DNA of 64,000 nucleotides from HXMU1420-13 sp965601825 (GCA_965601825.1 OZ271839.1:1054001-1118000); one strand, 5' to 3'. Shown: positions 15,857 to 25,410, numbered from the stretch's first letter. Numbers and translations are program-made. The notes: generated by a model from the letters alone, not told the origin.

Positions 15857-17170
15857 TTGAATAAGCAAATACTTAGACTTGCTATACCCAATATCCTTAG
15901 TAATCTATCAGTTCCACTGTTAGGTGCAGTTGATACCGCCGTAATTGGCCATTTAGATAAAGTGTACTATTTGGGTGCAATAGCAGTAGGTAGTATCGTT
16001 TTTGATTTTATTTTCTGGGGTTTTGGATTTTTACGAATGGGTACAACCGGTCTAGTTGCTCAGGCATTTGGTGCAGGTGATAAAAAGGAAAGCCGATTGA
16101 TACTTTTAAGAGTACTACTAGTTGGGTTTACAGTGAGTATTTTTATCCTTCTGTTACAATGGCCAATTCTGGAACTGTCCCTTTTTATTGTTGATGCTTC
16201 TGATGAAGTAGAGTTTTATATGCGGCAATACTATCAGATTAGGATATTTGCAGCACCCGCAACTCTTGCTTTATTTGGATTAAATGGTTGGTTTTTGGGT
16301 ATGCAGAATGCTCGTTTTCCAATGTATGTCACTATTTTATTAAACATCTTGAACATCATCTTGAATCTGGTTTTTGTTTTAAGATTTGATATGAATGTGT
16401 CTGGGGTTGCCTGGGGAAGTTTGATTTCAAGTTATGTTGCCGTTGGATTCGCAATCTTTTTATATCGTCTGAGATACAATTCCGAGCCTATAGAACTTCA
16501 TATTCCATCGATCCTAAATCCGGTTGAGTTAAAAAAGTTCTTTTCTGTAAATGCAGATATTTTCATTCGAACATTATGTCTGATTTTTTCCTACGCATTT
16601 TTCACAGCTAAATCAGCAGAAAGTGGAGATGTAGTTCTTGCAGCAAACACCATTCTACTACAGTTATGGTATATAAGCGCGTACGGAGTGGATGGATTCG
16701 CTTTTGCTGCCGAAAGTTTAGTTGGTCGTTTTAAAGGCGCAGCAGATCATGAGAATATGAGACTAGCAATAAAATGGAGTTTAATCTGGGGATTAGGTTT
16801 AGGAGTTATTGGAACGGGAATTTATAGTCTGATTGGAGTTCAATTAATTGAATTATTTACGAATCAAACAATAGTGATCGCAGCAGCAAGTGTAGTTCTA
16901 ATTTGGACCATTTTGGCACCGGTTGTAAATAGTATCTGTTTTATCTGGGATGGTGTGTATATTGGTGCAACGTCGACCGGTGCAATGCGGAATTCAATGC
17001 TGATTGCTACAGTACTGGTATTTATTCCAGTATTTTACTTGTCGGTAGATTATTTGGGGGTTCATGCACTTTGGTTGTCAATGATAGCATTTATGGTAGC
17101 TCGGGGAGTTGCACTTACTCTGCTTGCTCCAAAGCATATTTATAATCAGATGTTAAAAAAGTCAGTGTAA
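15857..17170 (+). CDS. MATE-family (DinF-like) efflux transporter
   Basis: A 437-residue inner-membrane protein with about 12 transmembrane helices arranged as two halves. The opening ILRLAIPNILSNLSVPLLGA followed by VDTAVIGHL is the standard MATE/DinF N-terminus, and GFLRMGTTGLVAQAFGAGD and the second-half GVDGFAFAAESLVG are family blocks. It should export cationic drugs or metabolites by Na+ or H+ antiport. Translation must begin at the TTG at 15857: the next Met would remove the first helix. sixA begins 5 bases after its stop, suggesting cotranscription. Confidence 0.9.
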   Translation: MNKQILRLAIPNILSNLSVPLLGAVDTAVIGHLDKVYYLGAIAVGSIVFDFIFWGFGFLRMGTTGLVAQAFGAGDKKESRLILLRVLLVGFTVSIFILLLQWPILELSLFIVDASDEVEFYMRQYYQIRIFAAPATLALFGLNGWFLGMQNARFPMYVTILLNILNIILNLVFVLRFDMNVSGVAWGSLISSYVAVGFAIFLYRLRYNSEPIELHIPSILNPVELKKFFSVNADIFIRTLCLIFSYAFFTAKSAESGDVVLAANTILLQLWYISAYGVDGFAFAAESLVGRFKGAADHENMRLAIKWSLIWGLGLGVIGTGIYSLIGVQLIELFTNQTIVIAAASVVLIWTILAPVVNSICFIWDGVYIGATSTGAMRNSMLIATVLVFIPVFYLSVDYLGVHALWLSMIAFMVARGVALTLLAPKHIYNQMLKKSV

Positions 17171-17175
17171 GAGAT

Positions 17176-17688
17176 ATGAAATTCATTTTATTACTTCGCC
17201 ATGCAAAATCCAGCTGGGATGATCCAAGCCTGGATGACTACGATCGCCCATTATCAGGTCGTGGATTAGAAGATGCACCGAGAATGGGGAAATACTTGAA
17301 GAAGGCAGGCTATTTGCCTGAATATGTAGCTTCATCTACTGCTGAGCGAGCTCGACAAACAACCGAATTGTGTTTACAAGGTATGAAGCGAGATGAAAGT
17401 ATCGTAAAGTGGGATAACAGTTTATACTTTGAATCAGTAACTAAATATTTGGCTGCGATTCATAAAACTCCTGTGAATACACAAACAATGATGCTTGTTG
17501 GTCACAATCCTTTAATTGAGTCGACAGCTACTATTTTAAGTGCAGGTGCTGATCGAATTGCATTTCGTGTACCAACTGCCGGCTTGGTTTGTCTTGAAAG
17601 CTACGCAGTTCGTTGGGATGAAATAACCCCGGGAACATGTCAGGTCAAATGGATGATGATACCTAAGGTTGTAAAGGGGCTGCTTTAA
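17176..17688 (+). CDS. sixA: SixA-type histidine phosphatase
   Basis: A 170-residue member of the histidine phosphatase (phosphoglycerate mutase-like) superfamily. The catalytic RHAKSSW motif is at residues 8-14, with the phospho-accepting His9. DYDRPLSGRG, SSTAERARQTTEL and LVGHNP (second His) follow in the normal order. E. coli SixA removes phosphate from phosphohistidine of PTS or phosphorelay proteins; the substrate here is unknown. It starts 5 bases after the MATE gene and its stop overlaps the end of the convergent S46 homologue by 4 bases. Confidence 0.88.
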   Translation: MKFILLLRHAKSSWDDPSLDDYDRPLSGRGLEDAPRMGKYLKKAGYLPEYVASSTAERARQTTELCLQGMKRDESIVKWDNSLYFESVTKYLAAIHKTPVNTQTMMLVGHNPLIESTATILSAGADRIAFRVPTAGLVCLESYAVRWDEITPGTCQVKWMMIPKVVKGLL

Positions 17689-19658
17689 TTCCCAATTATT
17701 AACTCATCAAACCAGATGGAATTAGAGTGATTCATTTTCCATTCTCTATATAGATTTGGAATCGAAACACTCTTTAAATAAGCTTTTTGAGGTTCAAAAA
17801 TATAATTAGTACTGATATTGTCACTGTAGTTTGTCACTAATCCAATCAAGTTTCTTTCATTCGTAAAAACCGCACTTCCTTTCGCATTAGCCGAAAAATC
17901 ATTCATGGTTATGATGAATGAATTCGATTCTGTGTTTCCAAAATTACCGACATTGTACCTAAGCGTGCCATTTGCTTCCGGTTGAAAAGAATCTTGTCCT
18001 CTGAATTCTAGAAATGCTTTAGTGTAAACTTGTTGGGCAGGTTGTAAATATGCAAGAAAAATTCCATGATTATTCCGATTCATATCATTAACAAAAAGAA
18101 GCTCATCCAAAATTGTAAATAATGAATCTTGATACATTGTTTGTTCATCAATGGCTTCAAGAGTTGCTTCAGCATTGAATAAGAATGTTTTTGATTTCTG
18201 TCTTTCTAAAAAATTATCAATTTGCTTTTTCGATGATTGATCTGACTCTGTGATAATACCGTCTAAGCTTGGTATTTGCTGAGCATCAGGTAATTGTTGA
18301 AGTGTCTCGATGGTAGAGGATAGATAAGCTAGATCAATATCTATGTTAATAGAACTTCGAATGCGAGTCATGTTTTGTAAAGTCATTTCTTTTAATGCAG
18401 AAACATCTTCATCACTTGTAGCTTGAGCAGCTTGTTCAAAGAAATTTTTTACTTGTTCAGCGAGATCGTCAATTTGCATTAATTGATTTGAATAGCTGAT
18501 ATTGAAGAAACTGGCACCATTCTGTTCAGCAATATCATATGCCTGATTCACAAAGCTGAAGATTCCTTTATAACTTGGTGAAATAGTTGTATCAGTGTCC
18601 AGCCAGACTCTAAATTTTTCAATCTCATCACTTTTCTTTTTCAAGAAAGGTGCATCAGTTAAGGTGGATTGTATGTTCAAATACCTTTTTATCTGATTGG
18701 CTGTTTTGATTCTATTATATAAGGTTGTGATTGCAAGCTCGTCACTTGTTGAAGCTATTTCCTCAAGAATAGCTTTATGCGGTTGATAAGAGTTAATAAT
18801 AGCCGGGTTGGTCACTGTATTATAGAAATTCAAAGCTCTCATCGACTCTGATCGGAAAGTAGTTTCCGGAAATCCTAAGGCAATAGTTTCAGAGTTAAGT
18901 GAGATTGTTGATGCCAGGTTAAAAGGCATTGCGACTTCTAGTGGTGCCATTTCAGAATTGAAGTCACCACTTTCACTGTATACACGCAACAAGCTCGTAG
19001 AAACATCTGATTCATCTAAAACTGCATCGCTATCAGTCAATCTATTTTTCGGAATCGATAAGCTTTCATTCCAGACTAACCGAACATTAGTGAATAACTG
19101 ATATTTACTCAGTACTTGTCGGTTTCTTGAGTAGAGATCAGAAACCTGTACAATGATATCAGGTGAATGACCTTTTTCTTCTTGAATCAGATTTTGAGTA
19201 GCCTGTTGCTTTAACCGGGCAATTACAGTGTTATTGGAGTTTTCCGGGATTTGCTGATTTATGATTTCTGTTACATCTCTTTCCTCGATCAGTACCAAAA
19301 CCGACACTCCGTTTAAAGGTATTTCCTGATCTTGATTGACAGCAGAGTAACCTTCCAATAATTCCTGATGCTCCGGAGATTGTGAAACAAAAGCTAAAAC
19401 TGGTTCATAATTGGTTAGGAGAAGTCCATTTTCGGATATAAAAGCTCCACTTCCAATAAAAGAATTACCATAAAATACTTTTGCCACTGATGTGGTTAAG
19501 CCCGAGTCGAAAGGTAAATCCCCAATCGAAGTTAATTGAAAACCTTCCTGAACTCTAGAAGTCTGTGAAGAGCTTTCTGCACTTTCTTTTTGAGCAGTAC
19601 ATGCCCAGGAAAAAAGTAGTATAACAATAAAAATACCTTTGGATTTGAGATTGGGCAT
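17685..19658 (-). CDS. S46-family dipeptidyl-peptidase homologue lacking the catalytic triad; lipoprotein
   Basis: A 657-residue lipoprotein (lipobox FSWAC, Cys20) with overall S46 (DPP7/DPP11) layout: GSGAFISENGLLLTN near residue 80, SLLRVYSESGD mid-protein, IALGFPETTFR, and a C-terminal NLIGLVTNYSDN. In active S46 enzymes the first block reads LLLTNHHC with the catalytic His; here it is LLLTNYEP, with Tyr84. The Asp of HTGDFSFLRVY aligns with Ser (VSTSLLRVY). The serine of GNSGSP aligns with Lys (NAKGSA). All three catalytic residues therefore appear lost, implying a non-catalytic peptide-binding or scaffolding protein. The alignment was made by eye. It is divergently transcribed from the 115-residue unknown. 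Confidence 0.75.
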   Translation of the reverse strand: MPNLKSKGIFIVILLFSWACTAQKESAESSSQTSRVQEGFQLTSIGDLPFDSGLTTSVAKVFYGNSFIGSGAFISENGLLLTNYEPVLAFVSQSPEHQELLEGYSAVNQDQEIPLNGVSVLVLIEERDVTEIINQQIPENSNNTVIARLKQQATQNLIQEEKGHSPDIIVQVSDLYSRNRQVLSKYQLFTNVRLVWNESLSIPKNRLTDSDAVLDESDVSTSLLRVYSESGDFNSEMAPLEVAMPFNLASTISLNSETIALGFPETTFRSESMRALNFYNTVTNPAIINSYQPHKAILEEIASTSDELAITTLYNRIKTANQIKRYLNIQSTLTDAPFLKKKSDEIEKFRVWLDTDTTISPSYKGIFSFVNQAYDIAEQNGASFFNISYSNQLMQIDDLAEQVKNFFEQAAQATSDEDVSALKEMTLQNMTRIRSSINIDIDLAYLSSTIETLQQLPDAQQIPSLDGIITESDQSSKKQIDNFLERQKSKTFLFNAEATLEAIDEQTMYQDSLFTILDELLFVNDMNRNNHGIFLAYLQPAQQVYTKAFLEFRGQDSFQPEANGTLRYNVGNFGNTESNSFIITMNDFSANAKGSAVFTNERNLIGLVTNYSDNISTNYIFEPQKAYLKSVSIPNLYREWKMNHSNSIWFDELIIGN

Positions 19659-19728
19659 TATCTAAATGATGTATTCTTTATATTGGCGAAAAGATGCGAA
19701 CTAATTCAATCAGATAAAAAAACAGTTC

Positions 19729-20076
19729 ATGAATTATACATTAAATCAATTTTATTTGTGCAAAACGCCACTGAGTGCTGAAGGCCCTGCGGATGTTGAA
19801 ATTATTACAAAAGCTGAAAACAACGAAGATTTTCCACGTGTTTTTAAAGAATTCGAGGATCTAAGATCTCATGCATTCAATTCGGATAACATCTATAGTG
19901 TGGTACGAGCAGACGATATTTATGAACTGATAAGAACCTCGAGTGATAAGCTTGCTAAAGAAGAAGCATATGAAAAAGCTCAATCAGAGATAATCACTAA
20001 TTTACAGCACCGTGTAATGCAAGGTGGTGATGCGAATGCCAAAGCCATTTTAAAAGAAGTCTACGATATCGACTAA
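19729..20076 (+). CDS. Small hypothetical protein
   Basis: A 115-residue acidic cytoplasmic protein, largely helical in the C-terminal half (LAKEEAYEKAQSEIITNLQH). No signal peptide, membrane segment or known motif was recognised. Coding status is supported by an unbroken frame, normal composition and a strong terminator 30 bases after the stop. It is divergently transcribed from the S46 homologue. Confidence 0.65.
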   Translation: MNYTLNQFYLCKTPLSAEGPADVEIITKAENNEDFPRVFKEFEDLRSHAFNSDNIYSVVRADDIYELIRTSSDKLAKEEAYEKAQSEIITNLQHRVMQGGDANAKAILKEVYDID

Positions 20077-20105
20077 GATTAATTACGATTTTCAAATAAT
20101 GAATT

Positions 20106-20135
20106 AAGCCGACTCACAAAGTCGGCTTTTTTTAT
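20106..20135 (+). terminator. Rho-independent terminator
   Basis: AAGCCGAC and GTCGGCTT form an 8-base stem with a 7-base loop, followed by a run of seven T. It ends the unit of the 115-residue protein, before mscS. Confidence 0.9.
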
Positions 20136-20167
20136 ACCTTCCATTTTCTAAATAAAACTCACTTTAA

Positions 20168-20983
20168 ATGGAAGAATTAACTATTGATACAGACGCAATT
20201 CTAGAGCAAGTAATTTTATATGCGCCAAAAATTCTCGGTGCGATTGCAATTCTAGTTATCGGGCTTTGGGTTGTAAAAATGGTTTCAAAATTAATAGGAA
20301 GCTTAATCAGAGACTCAGCGGTAGATGACTCCTTAGAAGGATTTTTGATAAGTCTCATCTCGATTCTGCTAAAAATAATGGTATACATCTCAGCGATTGG
20401 TATGCTGGGGATAGAGATGACTTCATTTATTGCCATTCTTGGTGCAGCTGGTTTAGCGATTGGTATGGCTTTATCCGGCACACTGCAAAACTTTGCAGGT
20501 GGAGTAATCATCCTACTATTCAAACCTTTTAAAGTTGGCGATTATATCGATGCTCAAGGTCATTCAGGCTCAGTAAAAGATATTCAAATCTTTGTCACGG
20601 AATTAGCAACACCTGACAATAAGACGATTTTTATACCAAATGGGCCATTAGCAAATGGTTCTCTAACTAACTTTTCAGCTCAGGAGACTCGCCGAGTAAG
20701 TTGGACTTTCGGTATAGGCTATGGCGACGATATTGATACCGCTTATAAAGTAATTGGAGAGTTACTAGCTGATGATGATCGCATATTAAATGACCCAGAA
20801 CCGTTCATGGCATTAGCAGAACTGGCAGATAGTTCAGTTAATATAACTGTTCGTGTATGGGTAAATGCATCTGATTATTGGGGTGTATTTTTCAAAATGA
20901 ATGAAGAGGTTTATAAAAATTTCGGAAAGCATGGATTAAATATTCCATTCCCTCAGCAAGACGTTCATATTCATCAAAATTAA
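20168..20983 (+). CDS. mscS: Small-conductance mechanosensitive channel MscS
   Basis: A 271-residue homoheptameric inner-membrane channel that releases solutes on hypo-osmotic shock. It has three transmembrane segments (about residues 20-40, 60-80 and 85-115). The pore helix reads GAAGLAIGMALSGTLQNF, with the Gly/Ala packing typical of MscS TM3, then LLFKPFKVGDYI and the cytoplasmic beta domain (IFIPNGPLANGSLTNFS). The length is close to E. coli MscS. It is a single-gene unit bounded by terminators on both sides. Confidence 0.94.
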   Translation: MEELTIDTDAILEQVILYAPKILGAIAILVIGLWVVKMVSKLIGSLIRDSAVDDSLEGFLISLISILLKIMVYISAIGMLGIEMTSFIAILGAAGLAIGMALSGTLQNFAGGVIILLFKPFKVGDYIDAQGHSGSVKDIQIFVTELATPDNKTIFIPNGPLANGSLTNFSAQETRRVSWTFGIGYGDDIDTAYKVIGELLADDDRILNDPEPFMALAELADSSVNITVRVWVNASDYWGVFFKMNEEVYKNFGKHGLNIPFPQQDVHIHQN

Positions 20984-21006
20984 ACGATTCGAAAGTTATA
21001 ATTAAG

Positions 21007-21036
21007 GTTAAGCGGGTATTGCTTATCCCGCTTAAC
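21007..21036 (+). terminator. Stem-loop terminator after mscS
   Basis: GTTAAGCGGG and CCCGCTTAAC make a perfect 10-base stem with a 10-base loop. The following tract is T-rich but interrupted (TTCCTTTATCTTTT). Confidence 0.75.
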
Positions 21037-21084
21037 TTCCTTTATCTTTTGAATTCGCAGGCATAAGCCGATTTAACGAACCAA

Positions 21085-23040
21085 GTGGAAAGGAAGGTAG
21101 TTGTGACTAACCTGGAGCAAAAAGAAACAAATCTGGAAAAAGACCAAATAGAAGAACCGTTGGTAAGCTCTGAATCAACGGAAACAGCAAATGAAATAGA
21201 AGAGACAGCTACTGTCCAAGAAGAAGCTGTAGTTACATCAGAGAATGTCGAAGAGTCTAATCAAGAGTCAGAGATCATAGAAGAAGTAGCTGAAGAAATT
21301 GAGGAAGCTGTTGCAATTGAAACAGAGGCTCAAAATGAAAATGCTGATGTAACTGAAGATGTTGCAGCTCCGGAATTCTACTCAAACATATTGGCGAAAG
21401 CCGAAGAATTTATTTTACAAGATGACTGGGCTTTTATCAGTAACGAATTAGCCAATCTTGCTCTCCACATCTCCGAAGGACCGGAATCTTCCGATGACGT
21501 TTCAAAAGAAAAAATCAATGCGTTTAATACGCTTAGAGAAGAGTTTGAAGATAAGAAACGTGCTCACTATGAAGAGTTAAATAAAAAGAAAGAGGCTAAC
21601 CTCGAAGCTAAAAAGGGTGTACTAAAGCAGTTAAGTGACCTGATAACAGAAAAGCGTTGGTCGGATACAAAGACTGTAAATCAGCTAAAAGGGAAGTGGG
21701 AAAGTATCAAGCTACTACCTCAAGGTGAAGTTGATGCGCTAAATGAAAGATTTGAAGAGCTGCTTCAGGAATTTGAAAATCACAAAGTAGATCGTCTGGT
21801 TAAAAAGCTTCAGCAAGAAGAAGAAAATTTTACACTGAAGTTGGTTCTGCTCGAAAAAATGGATGCATTAAATTTAAAAGCTGATGATGAATCAGTGGAT
21901 TACAATGCATTGAATATTGAATTCCAGGATTTACTGGTTCAGTGGAGAAAAATTGGTCGTGTACCAGCTGAAAAGAATCAGCAGACTTGGGATCACTACA
22001 ATTCGGCTCAGGATAAATTCAATACGCTTAGATTTAAGCACGATAAGCAGTATAGAATTAGCATTGAACGTGCACTCGAAAAGAAAAAGAAACTTATTGC
22101 TGAAGCCGAAGCTCTAATCGATGATGCAAGCATTGCTGATGCAGCCCGTCGAGTTAATAAACTTCATAAAGCCTGGAAAAAAACAGGCAATTTGCCTCAA
22201 AAAGAGGAAAATGAGCTGTGGGATAAATTTAAAGCCGCAACTGATTCCTTTAATGAGAAGAAAACAGAAAACATTGAAGTTTTAAGAGAGCAGGAGCAGA
22301 AAAATTTACTGTCTAAGCAAGCTTTGATTCAGCGCGCGATTGCAGCGCAAAGCGCTGAGAGCTACGACGAAGGTCATCAAGCTATGCAACACTTGATGGA
22401 CGAATGGAAAAAAATTGGTCCAGTTCCACGTAAGAAGTCTTCGAAAGTGTGGAAGCAGTTCAAAGAGGCAATGGATGCATTTTATGATCAGCGAAGAGAA
22501 CATTTCAAAAGCATTCGGAAAGATCAAAAAGATAATCTCGGCGCAAAAAAGCAGATTATTGCCAAGTTAAATGAATTGGTTGAAGGCGAAGATGCTGCTA
22601 AAGCTGTCGAAAAAGCAAAGCAGTTACAGGCAGAGTTTAAGAAAATTGGTCATGTTCCATTAAAGTTTAAGAACAAAATTTGGAAAGACTACCGCGAAGT
22701 ATGTGATAAGATTTATGGAAACTTCCGGGCATCGGGTGCAGATTTGGGAATGGAGCGCAGACTTGCTTCTGAAGGTATAGAACCAGCTGCAAGAAAAGAG
22801 ATTATCAAATATCAGAAAGAACTGGAAAACTTAAGAAAGCATGTTTCAAGTTTAGAATCTGAGATGATTCAATACGAAGAAGCGCAGACTTACTTTAAAC
22901 CGACTAATAAAGGGAACAAACTTAGGGATGAGCTTCAATCGAAGATTGATGCCTCATTAGAGTCGATTGGTAAAGGTAAGCGACAAATATCGGATCTTGT
23001 ACAAAAAATCAATGATTTAAAGTCAGGTTCCGACGAATAA
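21085..23040 (+). CDS. DUF349 repeat protein
   Basis: A 651-residue cytoplasmic protein starting at GTG. Residues 1-95 are strongly acidic (Glu-rich, disordered). From about residue 110 there are helical DUF349 repeats, each with a WxxIGxVP-type core: LKGKWESIKLLP, VQWRKIGRVP, KAWKKTGNLP, DEWKKIGPVP and AEFKKIGHVP, so five copies. The C-terminus is a coiled coil (about 570-650). DUF349 proteins are widespread in Bacteroidota and actinobacteria, with no agreed function. The gene stands alone. Confidence 0.85.
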   Translation: MERKVVVTNLEQKETNLEKDQIEEPLVSSESTETANEIEETATVQEEAVVTSENVEESNQESEIIEEVAEEIEEAVAIETEAQNENADVTEDVAAPEFYSNILAKAEEFILQDDWAFISNELANLALHISEGPESSDDVSKEKINAFNTLREEFEDKKRAHYEELNKKKEANLEAKKGVLKQLSDLITEKRWSDTKTVNQLKGKWESIKLLPQGEVDALNERFEELLQEFENHKVDRLVKKLQQEEENFTLKLVLLEKMDALNLKADDESVDYNALNIEFQDLLVQWRKIGRVPAEKNQQTWDHYNSAQDKFNTLRFKHDKQYRISIERALEKKKKLIAEAEALIDDASIADAARRVNKLHKAWKKTGNLPQKEENELWDKFKAATDSFNEKKTENIEVLREQEQKNLLSKQALIQRAIAAQSAESYDEGHQAMQHLMDEWKKIGPVPRKKSSKVWKQFKEAMDAFYDQRREHFKSIRKDQKDNLGAKKQIIAKLNELVEGEDAAKAVEKAKQLQAEFKKIGHVPLKFKNKIWKDYREVCDKIYGNFRASGADLGMERRLASEGIEPAARKEIIKYQKELENLRKHVSSLESEMIQYEEAQTYFKPTNKGNKLRDELQSKIDASLESIGKGKRQISDLVQKINDLKSGSDE

Positions 23041-23192
23041 GACTAGTAAATTATTCGATTCTTTCTTGCATTCGTCCTATTCAACTCTTTGATGTGCGAT
23101 AAAAATAGCATTAGAACGTCATAATTTTTCTTTTTTTAAAAAGATCATGATTTTGTCTGGTCAGTGCTATTACCAAAGTAACGTTTGTATTA

Positions 23193-24050
23193 GTGGCGGA
23201 ATCAGTAAAAATAAAATTCTGGGGTGTACGGGGCTCAACACCATGTGCCAACTCTGAAAACATGATTTTCGGAGGCAATACTTCATGCTTTCAAATTACT
23301 AGCGATACATTTGATGAACTCCTGATTGTTGATTGTGGAACTGGTATCCGAAACCTGGGTAACCATATCCTCAATGGTGGTAGACAGATAAAAGGACGAA
23401 TATTCATTACACATCCTCATTGGGATCATTTACAAGGATTCCCGTTTTTCAAGCCCTTTTACAAAGAGTCATCCTGGTTCAGAGTTTATCTGCCACCGCA
23501 AGATGGAGCCGGTTGTAAAGAGATTCTTCAGGGACATATGTCTAACACTTTTTTTCCAGTAACAATTGAAATGCTGGATGCAGACATGGATTGCGAAACT
23601 TTTTACCCAGGTGAGTTACAATTCGATGGCTTTTCAGTTGATTATATGTGGGCCAAACATACCGTCCAGACGGCTGTTTATCGTTTTAATGTTGCAGGTA
23701 AAACAATAATTATTGCACCGGATAATGAACTTCCCCAGGATGATTTGCCAGCTTCCAAAGAGTTTATAAAAAACTTCAAAGAGTTTGTGAAAGGAGCTGA
23801 TGTTCTTATACATGATGCACAGTTCAACAACGAACAATACCTCGAACGTAAAGGCTGGGGACATTCAACCTGGGAGCACCTAATCGAGGTTACGGCGGAT
23901 TGCAATATCAAGCATTTAGTACTCACACATCATGACCCTGATAGCGATGACGTTTATTTACAGAATTTAGATGATCACGTTAAAGAGAATCATTCTGCAA
24001 ACTACGAAACCATTTCTTTTGCTAGAGAAGGTCAGCATATAAGCCTCTAA
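23193..24050 (+). CDS. Metallo-beta-lactamase-fold hydrolase
   Basis: A 285-residue soluble protein with a GTG start. It opens KIKFWGVRGSTPCANS and has the metal motif THPHWDHLQGF (HxHxDH), APDNELP with a metal-bridging Asp, and HDAQF and LTHHDPDSDD supplying later ligands. The WGVRGSTP opening is typical of a branch related to class II cyclic-nucleotide phosphodiesterases and response-regulator-linked hydrolases. The true substrate is unknown. Two glycosyltransferase genes follow after 32 bases and could be cotranscribed. Confidence 0.82.
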   Translation: MAESVKIKFWGVRGSTPCANSENMIFGGNTSCFQITSDTFDELLIVDCGTGIRNLGNHILNGGRQIKGRIFITHPHWDHLQGFPFFKPFYKESSWFRVYLPPQDGAGCKEILQGHMSNTFFPVTIEMLDADMDCETFYPGELQFDGFSVDYMWAKHTVQTAVYRFNVAGKTIIIAPDNELPQDDLPASKEFIKNFKEFVKGADVLIHDAQFNNEQYLERKGWGHSTWEHLIEVTADCNIKHLVLTHHDPDSDDVYLQNLDDHVKENHSANYETISFAREGQHISL

Positions 24051-24082
24051 ATGGTATATCTACAAAAAACGCCATACGAATT

Positions 24083-24685
24083 ATGGCTATGAAAAATTCT
24101 CTGATTATTTTTCAAAAGAATCCAGAGCATGGCAAGGTTAAAACGAGGCTTGCTGCTAGTGTTGGAAATGAAAAAGCACTCAGTGTTTATCTAAAGCTAA
24201 TTAGACACACAAAGAAAGTATTAGATCCCTTAAGAGCTGATAAACAGATCTGGTATTCAGATAAAATCGATACAAATGATATTTGGGATTCTGTTGAATA
24301 CTCAAAAAACGTTCAAAATGGATCAGATTTGGGCAAGAGAATGCATAATGCTTTTAAAAATGCTTTTTTAAAAAATGATCAACAAAAAGTAGTCGTTATA
24401 GGAACCGATTGCGCAGAACTTACAACAGAAATTCTTGACGAAGCATTTGAAGAACTTGATAGAAATGAAGTTGTTATAGGTCCTGCAGTTGATGGGGGAT
24501 ATTACTTACTGGGAATGAAGAAATTCGTGTCAGAGCTTTTTATTGATATTCCATGGAGTACTTCTGAGGTTTTGGGAACTACCATAGCACGAATTCAGGA
24601 ATTGGGTCATACTTATTTACTTCTGAAAGAACTCAATGATGTTGACACAATTGAAGACTGGGAGAAAGCTAAAGGTCTGATTTAG
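24083..24685 (+). CDS. Arsenosugar-type glycosyltransferase (DUF2064, TIGR04282-like)
   Basis: A 200-residue GT-A-fold protein. It opens LIIFQKNPEHGKVKTRLAAS, and VVVIGTDCAELTTEIL and GPAVDGGYYLLGMKK are the signature blocks of the DUF2064/TIGR04282 family, linked to arsenosugar biosynthesis in clusters with ArsM and a radical-SAM protein. No such partners are in this window, so the pair may act in another nucleotide-sugar pathway. The downstream TIGR04283-like partner begins 5 bases after its stop. Confidence 0.82.
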   Translation: MAMKNSLIIFQKNPEHGKVKTRLAASVGNEKALSVYLKLIRHTKKVLDPLRADKQIWYSDKIDTNDIWDSVEYSKNVQNGSDLGKRMHNAFKNAFLKNDQQKVVVIGTDCAELTTEILDEAFEELDRNEVVIGPAVDGGYYLLGMKKFVSELFIDIPWSTSEVLGTTIARIQELGHTYLLLKELNDVDTIEDWEKAKGLI

Positions 24686-24690
24686 AGATT

Positions 24691-25371
24691 ATGTTTAGTA
24701 TCATAATTCCAGCCTTCAATGAAGAGTCATCAATCGCAAAACTAGTTCAATATGTATTGGAATATGGTCGCGATGAAGTTGAAGTAATTGTTGTAGATGG
24801 TGGAAGTACTGATCAAACGATGGAAGTAGCAACAGAAGCCGGGGCTATTGTCATTCAATCTCCAGAGAAAGGTAGAGCTAAACAGATGAACTTTGGTGCA
24901 CAGAGATCGAAGTACCCATATTTATACTTTTTGCATGCGGATACTTACCCGCCTAAAAACTTTATAGAAGAATTAAAAAAATCGATTGATTTAGGATTCG
25001 AATCAGGATGCTTCAGACTGTTATTTGATTATGACCATCCCATCCTCAAATTCTATTGTTGGTTCACCAAATTTGATATTGATTTTTTTCGATTTGGAGA
25101 TCAGAGTTTATACATCCAAAAAGAGCTATTCGAAGAAGTTGGTAAGTTTGATGAAAAGCTAATAGTAATGGAAGATCAGGAAATTATTCGAGCAATCAAG
25201 ATGAAGAGTAAATTCAATATAATTAATAACTCAGTTGTTACTTCTGCGAGAAAATATCAAAAGATTGGAGTTATAAAACTGCAACTAATTTTTACTACTG
25301 TGCTAACGATGTATTATATTGGCATCGATCAGCAAAAGATTGTCGATTTTTACTTTCGCAGTATACGTTAA
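24691..25371 (+). CDS. Arsenosugar-type glycosyltransferase (GT2, TIGR04283-like)
   Basis: A 226-residue family 2 glycosyltransferase. It opens MFSIIIPAFNEESSIAKLV, has VIVVDGGSTDQT (nucleotide-sugar binding), then GRAKQMNFGA, YFLHADTYPP with the DxD-like metal site, and FGDQSLYI, all typical of TIGR04283. It is tightly paired with the DUF2064 gene (5-base gap), the usual order for this couple. The acceptor is unknown; arsenosugar is only the family label. Confidence 0.84.
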   Translation: MFSIIIPAFNEESSIAKLVQYVLEYGRDEVEVIVVDGGSTDQTMEVATEAGAIVIQSPEKGRAKQMNFGAQRSKYPYLYFLHADTYPPKNFIEELKKSIDLGFESGCFRLLFDYDHPILKFYCWFTKFDIDFFRFGDQSLYIQKELFEEVGKFDEKLIVMEDQEIIRAIKMKSKFNIINNSVVTSARKYQKIGVIKLQLIFTTVLTMYYIGIDQQKIVDFYFRSIR

Positions 25372-25410
25372 GGGGCATGTTACGGAAGTGTAAAATCGAT
25401 AAAAGCTCCA

